From positions 3,360,501-3,424,500 of the forward strand of contig OX638356.1 of NCBI GenBank assembly GCA_951813395.1: 64,000 bases of DNA, given 5' to 3'. A program made the translations under genes and the position numbers. The notes below the pieces were generated by a model. It ran no database searches. It had not been told where the DNA came from and saw nothing but the letters and a program-made list of their open reading frames with translations. Below, piece after piece: positions 18,519-27,170 of this stretch. Each line of letters starts with the position of its first letter. Position 1 is the stretch's first letter. This DNA comes from Longimicrobiales bacterium. GTDB lineage: Bacteria > Gemmatimonadota > Gemmatimonadetes > Longimicrobiales > Gaopeijiaceae.

Positions 18519-19797
18519 CGTCGCGCCTCGTCAGCGGACTCAGGTAGTCGCGGCTGCCGAGGCCCAGCTTGCGGAGCGCGATGCCCGTCATGCATTCGTC
18601 CACCACCTGCTTGGCATTGAGCGCGGTCGTGTAGCCGGGATCGACCAGCGGGTTGAGCTCCACCAGGTCGAAGCCCACCACGTTGTTCTCGGAGCAGAGC
18701 CCCCGAACGATGGGAAAGACCTCGCGGGGGGTGAGGCCCCCGGGCACGGGCGTGCCGGTGCCCGACGTGTACGCCGGATCCATCACGTCGATGTCGAAGG
18801 AGATGTGCAGGTACTCGGGCCCGTCGTTGGCCTCGTCGAGGACGCGCTGCATGACCGTGGTCCAGCCGTCCCGGTCGATCTCCGCCATCGTGTGGTAGCG
18901 GAACTCGTTCTCGCGCATCCATTCGAAGCCATCGGGGCCGGGCCAGCTGCCCCGCAGCCCCACCTGGATGAAGTTCCTGCCGAGGATGTGGCCGTCGTCG
19001 ACGAGGCGGCGCACCGGCTGGGCGTGCGAGATGAGGTGGCCGCTGCGGCTGCCTCCGGCGTCATAGTGGGCGTCGAAGTGGATGACGCCGACGTTCTCCT
19101 TGCCGTACACGTCGGCCAGTCCGGCCACGTTGGCGAACTCGATCGAGTGGTCCCCGCCAATGATCACCGGAATCGCGCCGGTCTCCGCGATCTCGCGGAC
19201 CATGCGGCGGATCGGCGGCATGCTGCGCTCGACGCTGAGGTTGTCGATGGGAGCGTTGCCGTAGTCAACGGCGGTGAGCTCGCTGCGCCAGCGCACCATC
19301 GTCTCCATGCTGCCGACGCTGCGTCTCATCGCGCGGAACGCGGTCGGTCCCTCGCCGGCCCCGCGAAAGCCCACGCCCATATCGACCGGGGCGCCCATGA
19401 ACGCCACCTCGACCTCGCCCGCGACGAGGTCCTCGATGGTGCGCGCTACGGGCAGGCCGAAGAATGTCAGAACGGACCCCACGCGGATGGGTCCGGGCTC
19501 CCGGGGGGGATCGTCCGAGATGTCCCGGTCCCGCCAGACTTCGAGGTTCGGGTCGTTGGGGTCCAGGCGAATGATTGCGGCCTCGGGGTCGGGGGCCGCC
19601 TCCTGTGCCGAGTCCTGCGCGGCTTCCTGCGCTGCCCCGGCGGAGTCCGCTCCCTCGGCCGGGTCGCCGGCCTCCGCGCCCGATGCCCCGGCGTCGCCGG
19701 AGTCGGAGGGCGGAGCCTCGCAGCCCCACGCAATCAGGCCGAATCCGAGAAGCAGCGTGGCGGCGCGGAGCGACGATGGGGACGACGGATCTCTCAT
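18508..19797 (-). CDS. Exported ureohydrolase (arginase/agmatinase family)
   Basis: 429 residues. The N-terminal hydrophobic segment with AWGC near residue 26 suggests a lipoprotein signal, though the lipobox is not ideal. An acidic Ala/Glu/Gly linker runs to about 85. The enzyme domain has all metal-site motifs of the family: GGDHSIEF (about 220), FDAHYDAGG (about 243), FDIDVMDPAY (about 340) and DLVELNPLVD (about 385). Two Mn ions would cleave a guanidino compound to urea plus amine. Most family members are cytoplasmic, so an exported one is unusual. First gene of the operon with the downstream amidase. Confidence 0.87.
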   Translation of the reverse strand: MRDPSSPSSLRAATLLLGFGLIAWGCEAPPSDSGDAGASGAEAGDPAEGADSAGAAQEAAQDSAQEAAPDPEAAIIRLDPNDPNLEVWRDRDISDDPPREPGPIRVGSVLTFFGLPVARTIEDLVAGEVEVAFMGAPVDMGVGFRGAGEGPTAFRAMRRSVGSMETMVRWRSELTAVDYGNAPIDNLSVERSMPPIRRMVREIAETGAIPVIIGGDHSIEFANVAGLADVYGKENVGVIHFDAHYDAGGSRSGHLISHAQPVRRLVDDGHILGRNFIQVGLRGSWPGPDGFEWMRENEFRYHTMAEIDRDGWTTVMQRVLDEANDGPEYLHISFDIDVMDPAYTSGTGTPVPGGLTPREVFPIVRGLCSENNVVGFDLVELNPLVDPGYTTALNAKQVVDECMTGIALRKLGLGSRDYLSPLTRRDARR

Positions 19798-19900
19798 GCA
19801 GCCCAGTCTACGCCCCGCGCCGTTTGCCCGCCAGCTTGCCCGACCGGCATGTTACGCCCGCTGCTTCGCCTGACGGCCTCCCTCCGCAACCCCCACCCCC

Positions 19901-21081
19901 ATGACCGAGAGATCCACTCCCCCTGACGGCCGATTCGCCGCCGCCGTCGCGCTGTTCACCGGTGTGGCGGCGCTGTCGGTTTCCGCATGCAGCAGCGAGG
20001 ACGCGCGGACCAGCCCGCAGGACGACCGGGCCACCCTCGCGATCGAGGCCGTCTCGGTGATCCCGATGGACTCCGAGCAGGTGCTGAGAGACGTGACCGT
20101 GCTTGTGGGCGACGGGCGCGTGCTCGCGGTTCAGCGCTGCCTCCGCCCGAACTGGCCGCCGTGATCGACACGGCCGGACGCGTGATCGTGCACGACAGCG
20201 TCGACGGGACTCGGGCGGTGCGGGAGCAGGCCGCCGCCGGATACGACTTCATCAAGGTCTACAACAACGTGCCCGCGGCGGCGTATCGGGGGATCGTCGC
20301 CGAGGCGGAGCGGTTGGGTATCCCCGTGGCGGGACACATCCCCTTCGAAGTGGGGCTCGACGGCGCGCTTGCGGCGGGCCAGACCAGTATCGAACACCTG
20401 CGCGGCTACGTCTGGCACCTCGTGCCGGAAGACGCACCCAACCAGCCCGGCGCCGACCTGCGCTCCCGCACCCTCGCGTGGGCCCACGGCGACCTCTCCC
20501 GCATTCAGGCGCTCGCCGAACGCACCCGCGACGCCGGCGTGTGGAGCGTCCCCACCCTCTCCGTGCGCATGATCATGAAGCCCGACCGCCTGGTCGAGGC
20601 CTATCTGGCCACCGAAGAGGCGTCCCACATGACCGAGGGCATGCGCGCCTTCTACACCGAGCGCATGTCCATCCCGTGGATAAGCAACTTCGGACCCGCG
20701 GACTTCGAGGCGGCGATGGACGGTTTCGCGGTGGCCGATTCGCTGATCCGCGCGCTGGTGGGCGTGGGCGCGCCGGTCCTTGCCGGAACCGACACACCGC
20801 CGCTCGGCTTCGCGCTTCATCGCGAGCTGGAGGAGCTGGTGGGCGCGGGGTTGTCGCCGTTTGAGGCGTTGCAGAGCGCCACGGTCCTCCCGGCGCGCTT
20901 TCTCGGTCGTGGCGGGGGGGCGGGCATGGTGGCGGAGGGGAGTCCCGCCGATCTGGTGCTGCTGGAGGGCGATCCCCTCGCCGCGATTGCAAATACGCGC
21001 CGAATCGCGGGGGTGGTGCGGCGCGGCGATTGGCTCGACCGGGCCACATTGGACGCCATGCTCGAGGAGGCCGGACGATGA
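19901..21081 (+). pseudogene. Amidohydrolase lipoprotein gene with internal deletion and frameshift
   Basis: The 5' part (19901 to about 20135) encodes a lipoprotein signal (ALSVSACSS) and the first strand of an amidohydrolase (AVSVIPMDSEQVLRDVTVLV). The frame then stops at 20162-20164. The rest of the barrel continues in another frame from about 20155 (GRVIVHDSVDGTRAVREQ) to 21081, with DFIKVYN (Lys), AGHIPFE, SIEHLRGY and AGTDTPPLG still present. About 100 residues that should contain the HxH metal motif are missing between the two parts. No single frame can give an active enzyme, so I call it a pseudogene. It diverges from the ureohydrolase operon. Confidence 0.82.
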
Positions 21082-21090
21082 CGACGCCGA

Positions 21091-21360
21091 TGCCTCGACG
21101 CGGAGATGGTCGACTCGCTCGTGCAGGTAGGCTCCGACGTCGGCCTGCCCGTGATCGTGGACCTGGGGTCGCGAGGCGACTATGCGGCTGCGGTCGAAGC
21201 GGGCATCCTGGCGCGTGCGCATGCGCCCTCCGGTCCGCTGAGCGACGACGAGATCGCCGCCATGGTGGAGCACGGCACGGCCACGATCTCAACGCTGGCC
21301 GTGCTGGAGTCGTTGACCGACCTCTTCGTCTTGGAAAGCGGGTTCTTCCATGAGGCCCGG
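21091..21360 (+). pseudogene. Middle fragment of a second amidohydrolase, split by the island
   Basis: The frame from about 21091 reads LDAEMVDSLVQVGSDVGLPV, LARAHAPSGPLSDDEIAAMV and STLAVLESLTDLFVLES, which matches the middle of an amidohydrolase barrel. The N-terminal half is missing: the fragment begins on top of the previous gene's stop. After about 21345 similarity ends and island sequence begins. The C-terminal part of the same kind of protein resumes at 36.05 kb in the same orientation. Confidence 0.75.
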
Positions 21361-21421
21361 CACCCGGGCCCAATTCCAATTCAGTCACACAGTGCTTACG
21401 ACAAGAAGGTTCAGCGGGCTT

Positions 21422-22324
21422 CTATCCCAACAATCGGGCGCGCCGGAGCGCGATCTCAGCAATCTCCTGCTTCATGACCTGGTCGGAGAAGAAGAACGCC
21501 ATCCAGTCAACGAACGCGATCCACAAGTCATTAGGCGAGAATTCGTCCCCGGACATCGGCTCAAGCCAGGAACTCGCGTCGGCTCGAGTAAACGTCGTGT
21601 CTTCCGACGCTACTAGAAGGGCCTTGGCGAGTGGTATGGCTCTAAGCAAGGAACGAATCGCATCCCGAAACTCTCCCTCCTCCAGGCCAGGTGGAAGGTT
21701 GGAGCGCGCCAAGTCAGCAAGAAGAACTTGATCGGCAACGCCAAGGAATCCACTCGGCGGCAGTGTGTAGAATCCGTACGCCCGCTCAGGACGACGACTT
21801 CCGGGAAACCAATGAGCATCTGGCGCGCCGGGCGGTATTGCTGAGGTGGTCACGCTATCGGCTAGACGCCGAGCCGCCCGTGCCATGTCTCTCGTCGCCA
21901 CACGTTCATCTTGAGCGATCGCGTCAAGCGTTGCCGCGATTCCTGGCTCGTCAGTGGTCGTCTCCACCAAGACCTCGATATTGCTGTCATCGCCTCTTTC
22001 TCCCAGCCCGGCCAGCGTCACGTTGGCCGAGCCAACGAGACACCGGTCACCGGCTATGTAGAGCTTGGCATGCAGCCGGTCCACAAGTGAGAGACTGAAG
22101 CTGCCGCGCGTCTCAAGCAGATCTAGGATTTCCGGATCGGATACCCCCGCAGCAATCTCTTTCGGAAGCCACCGCGAGACGCACCGTAGATGCGCCTCGG
22201 CCGGGATCACCTCGATGAGAGACCGCAGTGCATTGACCTTGATGAATGGCGCGATCACAGCGACGGCGTCCTTCGCGCTCTCGAACAGCGCGCGGATCCG
22301 ACCACCTTGTGTGTGGAATGCCAT
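21422..22324 (-). CDS. PLD-fold nuclease, last gene of the defense operon
   Basis: 300 residues. One phospholipase-D motif is plain: HAKLYIAGDRCLVGSANVT (about residues 103-121; H, K and the downstream S/N). The N-terminal part (AVIAPFIKVNALRSLIEVIP) is the usual first strand of PLD nucleases. One HKD motif means a homodimeric active site is likely. Without the IS630 copy the start codon would lie about 17 bases after the GHKL stop, so it belonged to the ssp operon. Likely role: cutting DNA that lacks phosphorothioates (inference from context and the SspFGH precedent). It now depends on a promoter in or near the IS. Confidence 0.75.
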   Translation of the reverse strand: MAFHTQGGRIRALFESAKDAVAVIAPFIKVNALRSLIEVIPAEAHLRCVSRWLPKEIAAGVSDPEILDLLETRGSFSLSLVDRLHAKLYIAGDRCLVGSANVTLAGLGERGDDSNIEVLVETTTDEPGIAATLDAIAQDERVATRDMARAARRLADSVTTSAIPPGAPDAHWFPGSRRPERAYGFYTLPPSGFLGVADQVLLADLARSNLPPGLEEGEFRDAIRSLLRAIPLAKALLVASEDTTFTRADASSWLEPMSGDEFSPNDLWIAFVDWMAFFFSDQVMKQEIAEIALRRARLLG

Positions 22325-22362
22325 CGGCTAGTACACCGGTTCAGAAGTTCGGTGACGTATTC

Positions 22363-23226
22363 TCATGCGGCTTCGCGGAGTGAGGGATGGGCGGGGGTGG
22401 GCGAGCGGGCCAGGAGGCGGTTGAGATCGCAGCGGGTGAACTTCCATTCGAAGGGCGAGGCGATTTGTTGGTAGTGCTGCTGGAAGTCGAGGATGCGCTC
22501 GGCGACTGCGTCCTGGGAAGAGAAGTGGGCGGGGGTGAGTGCCTTGCGCTGGAGGATCGAGAAGTAGATCTCGATCTGGTTCATCCAGCTGGCGTGCGTG
22601 GGCAGATGCACCAGGGTGAGGTTGTCGAACCGTGCCTGGAGACGGTCGGCGGCGCGCTGGCCGCGATGGATCGTGCCGCCATCGACGATCCAGAAGACGC
22701 GCTCGGCGGACCGGTAGGGTTCACGGGCCATCACCTGGGCGACGAGGGCATCGAAGGCAACGATGGAGATCTTGGCGACGACGTCGCCGAAGAGCCGGGC
22801 TCGGTGGACGTCCCACGCGGCGATGTAGGCACAGACGCCATGGCGGCGGTACTCGTGCTCGACCCGCATGGAGCGGCCCGGACCCGGCGGCGTGATCGGA
22901 TGGCGGCGGGTGCGGATCGGGATCTGCGTCTTCTCGTCGGCGCTGATGACGAACTCGTCGCCACAGAGCGCACGCCCGTTCCATTGCCGGTGATAGAGGT
23001 CGAGGACGCGCTCCGCCTTGGGCCCAAACTCGGGATCGCGCGGAAAGATCCAGCTCCGCCGGCTCCAGGGGCGCAGGGCGTCGGCATGAAGCCACCGCCA
23101 GATCGTGGTGCCGCCAATGTCGGCGACGATGCCGGCCGCCAGGACCTGCCGCCGCAGTTCGGAGCGGCTGAAGCGCGACAGCGGCAGCCCCAGCGTGGAG
23201 GGCAGTTCACAGGCCAAGGCCTTCAC
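22363..23226 (-). CDS. IS630 transposase, second frame (DDE domain)
   Basis: 287 residues. The DDE triad reads VISADEKTQIPIR (Asp about 97), FWIVDGGTIHRG (Asp about 181) and SWMNQIEIYFSILQRK (Glu about 219), the order known for IS630. It overlaps the first frame by 20 bases. A full transposase needs a frame change at the TTTTCCCCCC run (minus strand, 23252-23243), where the reading VVAEVKALACEL joins on; from frame 1 this is a +1 (or -2) shift. Confidence 0.85.
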   Translation of the reverse strand: MKALACELPSTLGLPLSRFSRSELRRQVLAAGIVADIGGTTIWRWLHADALRPWSRRSWIFPRDPEFGPKAERVLDLYHRQWNGRALCGDEFVISADEKTQIPIRTRRHPITPPGPGRSMRVEHEYRRHGVCAYIAAWDVHRARLFGDVVAKISIVAFDALVAQVMAREPYRSAERVFWIVDGGTIHRGQRAADRLQARFDNLTLVHLPTHASWMNQIEIYFSILQRKALTPAHFSSQDAVAERILDFQQHYQQIASPFEWKFTRCDLNRLLARSPTPAHPSLREAA

Positions 23227-23518
23227 TTCGGCGACGACCCGAGGGGGGAAAAGCCGGCGGCCGACCTCGCCGCGACCGGTCCTCGAGTCCCTCGAGGCGT
23301 TCTCGGAAGAAGCGTTTGCGCCACTTGCTCACCACCGGGCGCGGCATATCGAGACGCTCGGCGATCTCCTTGTTCTGGGTACCCTCGGCAGCCAGCAGGA
23401 CGATCTTGGCGCGCACCACGTCCCGATACGGTAACGTATACTGGCGGGCTCTCGCTTCGAGGACACGGCGTTCGTTGGGCGTCAACGTGATGACGTACGG
23501 GCTGGATCTGGGCATCAT
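23207..23518 (-). CDS. IS630 transposase, first frame (helix-turn-helix)
   Basis: 103 residues with a homeodomain-like HTH: YRDVVRAKIVLLAAEGTQNK, EIAERLDMPRPVVSKWRKRF, then EDRSRRGRPPAFPP. It binds the inverted repeats. The tail after FPP is out of register with the family and probably arises only when the ribosome does not shift at the T4C6 run; the shifted product continues into the DDE frame. Confidence 0.82.
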   Translation of the reverse strand: MMPRSSPYVITLTPNERRVLEARARQYTLPYRDVVRAKIVLLAAEGTQNKEIAERLDMPRPVVSKWRKRFFRERLEGLEDRSRRGRPPAFPPSGRRRSEGLGL

Positions 23519-23613
23519 TGGCCTCCTGGTTGAACCAAGATGGCCATTCCTTACCGTAGGCGCCAGTGGCTTGCTGATACGTTCTATTATTTATGTCCAT
23601 GTGTACTAGCAGC

Positions 23614-25554
23614 CTACACAAGGTCCGTCGGGGGCACCGAGTCGTCGTCCTCGTCAAAGAACTCCTCAGCGTACTTCCCCCACTCCCATCGTGCATTCCG
23701 GACTCCGCGCCGTGGCTTGTCGGGCTGTTCGTCTTCAAACCGAGCCCACGAGTAGATCAGGATGCGAAAAGCTGCGGCCGCTTGCGCGAGTCGCTGCCGA
23801 ATCTCTTCTTCCTCCATGTCTTCAACATCCGGATGCATGATGTCGTAGAGGTAGGAGTGAACAGGGTGGCGCGTGTTGAGAGCTACCTGAAGCACATTGG
23901 GCAGTGCTTCCACATCGAAGAACGCCGGGCTTGATTGTTCCGATTGGATCCAGCGAACGCGGTTGCCCGCCTGAATCGTCTCTTCGATTTGCTTCAGCGC
24001 GTCCGTCGGATCGAAATGGTGCTTTTGAGTCAGAGACTCTACTTGCGCCTCCCGGTGCTCCTCGTCGGATCCGGACTCGCCGGCCTCGTCGGACTTCCCT
24101 GTGTGACCTTCGTGCAATCGCCGCTTTATCGCCGCAGTGGCCTTCGCGTCGGCCTTTTTTCCTTCGTCGATAGCGTGTCGCCTGCCGCGTCGTCGTCGCG
24201 CCTGTCTGATGCGAGGCCGCATGGCCGAGATCGCTCGTTCGATCTGTCGGCGAAGATCAAGAAGGTGGACCCGATGATCTCCATCTGCTTCCATCCGCCG
24301 GCGTACATCGCCGTATGACAGTTCATCGGGCAGCGCTTCTCTTCTCCAGTCATATCGGCCAAGACGTTGAAAAGTCCTCGTGTTTTGCTTGTTGTTGGTG
24401 ACGCCGAATACCTCGTCGAGTGCCGTCGGAAAATCGACTTCCACCGTCCACCAACGCTCCCTTGGATCGTCGCCGCTTATCCAGGAGTCGTCGAGTTGAA
24501 TCTCTCGATGCGCCCGCACGAGCGATACACCCATGTTGTGACCGGCGTGTTTGCCCCACGGGGTGTGTCCCGCGTCCTTACCAAACCATTCTGCGGGCCA
24601 GAGGGCCTCGGGGGCCGATGAGTCCCGGACGTGTGGACGTGCAAAGCTCGCCCTAACGCGAACTTCGAGATTCTGGCCCTGATAAACTACGGGCACCAAA
24701 AAAGGACTCCCTTCCAGTTCCGTGAACATCGGGCCAGGGCCGAAGATCTCAGGGCATGACGTGCCTGTCATGAGATACAACGGGTCGTTCGGTCTCACGT
24801 CGACAATATCACTTTCCTGAACTTCGGTCAGGTTCCCATCTTCATGAATGGGAATCAGGGTGATGGTGCGTCGCGGCCCGATTTCGGACCCTCTCGGATC
24901 ATCAGAATGCAGGCGCTCTGATTGTCTCGACAGAAAGCGTCGATAAATACGCCCTATCAGCGGCTCCGTATGCCTGAACGTCGTGGATGCCTGTTTCCAT
25001 TCAACACGGTCGAGATCGGTCCACACGACCAGAGTGCCGGAGTCACCGAATACATTGCGACTCGCATCACGATAGATCCTCGGAATCTCTTGCTGTGTCG
25101 GCTCCGGGATCTCGCTCGCGCCCCCCTCCACCTCGTCTAGCCAGAGCCATGTATGGAGGGCGTTTGTAGCACCCGATTGCCACGACCAGACATCTACTCG
25201 TCTTGATTGCGACATGGAGGAGTTGGGGAGGCCAAGACCGAAGCGGCCGATCCCTCGCCTCTTCCGGCGAGTGCCCTGCCCGTAACGGAGGCTTCCTCGC
25301 AGAGTGTCGTGATCCATCCCTTCACCGTTGTCGAGAACAGCCAACTCCGTGAGTGTGTATCTTCCGGTACGGTCATTTCGCCGACTGACCCCGAACACTT
25401 CGATAGCCGTCGCGTGACTTTCGATCGAGTTGTCGATGAGTTCCGCCAGCGCATGCGTGGTCGACTTGTAGCCGCTGTCACGCATTGCCCTGACCGCCAT
25501 CTTGGGATCCATGATGGAGAAGCTTAGTTGAGCTTCGGATCTGCTCACTGCCAT
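23614..25554 (-). CDS. GHKL-type ATPase protein of the defense operon
   Basis: 646 residues from the ATG at 25552-25554, which overlaps the helicase end by ten bases. The GHKL ATP site is at the N-terminus: LAELIDNSIESHA (N box, about 38), VLDNGEGMDHDTL (G1, about 74) and GIGRFGLGLPNSSMSQ (G2 lid, about 100). The middle carries a long beta-rich region without known motif; about 440-510 is Arg/Lys/Glu-rich and probably coiled coil; the end is very acidic (EEFFDEDDDSVPP). Such MutL/Hsp90-type ATPases act as clamps in several phage-defense systems. Placed between helicase and PLD nuclease, it is likely part of the same effector complex (inference). Confidence 0.75.
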   Translation of the reverse strand: MAVSRSEAQLSFSIMDPKMAVRAMRDSGYKSTTHALAELIDNSIESHATAIEVFGVSRRNDRTGRYTLTELAVLDNGEGMDHDTLRGSLRYGQGTRRKRRGIGRFGLGLPNSSMSQSRRVDVWSWQSGATNALHTWLWLDEVEGGASEIPEPTQQEIPRIYRDASRNVFGDSGTLVVWTDLDRVEWKQASTTFRHTEPLIGRIYRRFLSRQSERLHSDDPRGSEIGPRRTITLIPIHEDGNLTEVQESDIVDVRPNDPLYLMTGTSCPEIFGPGPMFTELEGSPFLVPVVYQGQNLEVRVRASFARPHVRDSSAPEALWPAEWFGKDAGHTPWGKHAGHNMGVSLVRAHREIQLDDSWISGDDPRERWWTVEVDFPTALDEVFGVTNNKQNTRTFQRLGRYDWRREALPDELSYGDVRRRMEADGDHRVHLLDLRRQIERAISAMRPRIRQARRRRGRRHAIDEGKKADAKATAAIKRRLHEGHTGKSDEAGESGSDEEHREAQVESLTQKHHFDPTDALKQIEETIQAGNRVRWIQSEQSSPAFFDVEALPNVLQVALNTRHPVHSYLYDIMHPDVEDMEEEEIRQRLAQAAAAFRILIYSWARFEDEQPDKPRRGVRNARWEWGKYAEEFFDEDDDSVPPTDLV

Positions 25555-27170
25555 ACGTCCTCCCAGTTCAGGAACGCCGCCGCCACATCGCCGAAGCCCG
25601 GCAGACTCGGATCGACCACGGTGACGACTTCGCAAGTTTCGGTTCCGCCGGCCTTGGGGCCGCGGATCGCGCGGCCAACCATCTGACTGAACAACACCAA
25701 TGACTGCGTCGGACGGGCAATGACGACTGCACTCGCCCTCGGCGCGTCGAATCCTGTCGTCAGGACACCGAAGTTGACGAGCACCATCGGCGTCTCGTCG
25801 TCCGACTTGAAGATTCTGATGGCGTGTTCTCTCACACGCACCGGCGTCTGACCCGTCACCACTTGGCTGCGGACATCACGTGCGATGAGGATTGCACTCA
25901 GCATCCGTGCATGTTGAACGCTCGCGGCGAAGACGAGCACGCGTCTGTGGTCAGCTTGGAGTAACTCCTCAATGGCGCCGAGTACGGCGCTTACGTACTG
26001 CTCGCTCATCGACAGGGCGGTCACGATCTCATGTGGGATTTCCAGCGCTCGGGCAATGCGCGCACGCTCGTTCGCTGTGATATCGAGGCCCGGCCGGGAC
26101 AGGAGCGTTCGGAAGTTCGGTCGCGCCAGATAACCGTGGTCGATGAGGTACTCGATGGGATTCTCGCCGGGCACTTCAAGTGTCACCTTGTTACCGGAAA
26201 AGAAATCAGCGAGTTCACCGTCCTTGTCGATGTCGGCCCAAGTCCGTCCAGGCGTGGCAGTGAGTCCCAGCAATGCGCACCGGTAGTCCAGCATGAGGTC
26301 CTCCGTGATCCTGCGATACGTTCTGGCAATGCTCTGGTGTGCCTCGTCAAAGACGACCAGCCGGGTTCGCTTGGACATCCGAGCGGCCCAATCGGGGTCG
26401 GTCCGAGAGATTGTGGCCCAGCCCTTTGCGAGCCCGACAGCGAGAAACCCGTCGGAGAACGTTTCGAGATCCGGCATCCGGTCGCCCCACATGGCTCCGA
26501 TATCGACTGGCCTTGTGCCCAGGCGCGTCCAAGCTTCCTCGAATGCGACCACCGCTTGCTCCAGCAACTCCCTGCCGGACGCCAGCCATACCACGACTGA
26601 GGGCTCATGCGCGCGCAGGGAATCGGCCACGACATGCATGGCCGTGCGGGTCTTGCCGACCCCGGTAGGCAGATGAAGAACCGCTCGCCGGTCATCGTGG
26701 GCCAGCAGCGGGGTCAGCTTTCGAACAGCACTCCTCTGATGGTCGAACAGACCGTAAACAGGGGTGATGGTGTTTGTTGGCGGCATCGCCGGGGGTACAA
26801 TCCGTTCTTCGACTAGACCGAAGAAGTCGCGCAGCCGGCGTACCTCCGATTCGCTCCACTCGCTCGCGCCAGCGACGGATCGCCCAACGCGGTCCTCAAG
26901 TTCGGCCCGCTTCTGGTCAGGGATGAGGCGGAGGACAAGCCGCCGACCCTGGGGCTCTGCGAGCAGGACATCGAAGTCAACGAGATTCTGAACGACTCGC
27001 CGGAGATCCGAACCGCCGATCCGCCCCCCGAAGATTGCGTTGAGCACCGAAAGGACACCGGGGTCTAGGAACCGTCTGAGTTCTTGATTCGGGAGTGAGT
27101 CGAGGAGCCAGGAAACCGTTAGGCCCGGTCCGAATGGCGGTGCTACGGTCACGGCGGTTAGAGCGCGCAC
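25545..27170 (-). CDS. DEAH-box (SF2) helicase of the defense operon
   Basis: 541 residues from a GTG at 27168-27170, overlapping the sulfurtransferase gene by 13 bases; a GTG six codons later is possible. After about 145 residues of a private N-terminal domain come Walker A (HLPTGVGKTRTAMH, about 178), DEAH (LVVFDEAHQS, about 274), GLTATPGR (about 302) and the second RecA lobe with FVASVQHAR-like and SQMVGRAIRG (motif VI, about 500). Like type I/III restriction helicases and UvrB-like translocases. Fifth gene of the operon; likely the motor of the restriction arm. Confidence 0.85.
   Translation of the reverse strand: MRALTAVTVAPPFGPGLTVSWLLDSLPNQELRRFLDPGVLSVLNAIFGGRIGGSDLRRVVQNLVDFDVLLAEPQGRRLVLRLIPDQKRAELEDRVGRSVAGASEWSESEVRRLRDFFGLVEERIVPPAMPPTNTITPVYGLFDHQRSAVRKLTPLLAHDDRRAVLHLPTGVGKTRTAMHVVADSLRAHEPSVVVWLASGRELLEQAVVAFEEAWTRLGTRPVDIGAMWGDRMPDLETFSDGFLAVGLAKGWATISRTDPDWAARMSKRTRLVVFDEAHQSIARTYRRITEDLMLDYRCALLGLTATPGRTWADIDKDGELADFFSGNKVTLEVPGENPIEYLIDHGYLARPNFRTLLSRPGLDITANERARIARALEIPHEIVTALSMSEQYVSAVLGAIEELLQADHRRVLVFAASVQHARMLSAILIARDVRSQVVTGQTPVRVREHAIRIFKSDDETPMVLVNFGVLTTGFDAPRASAVVIARPTQSLVLFSQMVGRAIRGPKAGGTETCEVVTVVDPSLPGFGDVAAAFLNWEDVWQ

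Larger units (their letters stand above)
22329..23608 (-). mobile_element. IS630-family insertion sequence, complete, with TA duplication
   Basis: The element runs from GTACAC (22331) to GTGTAC (23606), about 1276 bp, with TA on each side (22329-22330 and 23607-23608), the target duplication typical of IS630/Tc1-mariner. The perfect inverted core including the TA and flanking GC is GCTAGTACAC / GTGTACTAGC; further matches inside the ends are patchy. It holds two overlapping transposase frames. It lies between the GHKL and PLD genes of the defense operon, in the same orientation. Confidence 0.85.

Noticed and set aside
16687-19926. A 1079-codon open frame on the plus strand
   Set aside because: It lies antisense to the amidase and ureohydrolase, which have intact catalytic motifs. 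Its protein is Arg/Gly/Val-rich without domains; long antisense frames are usual at this GC content.
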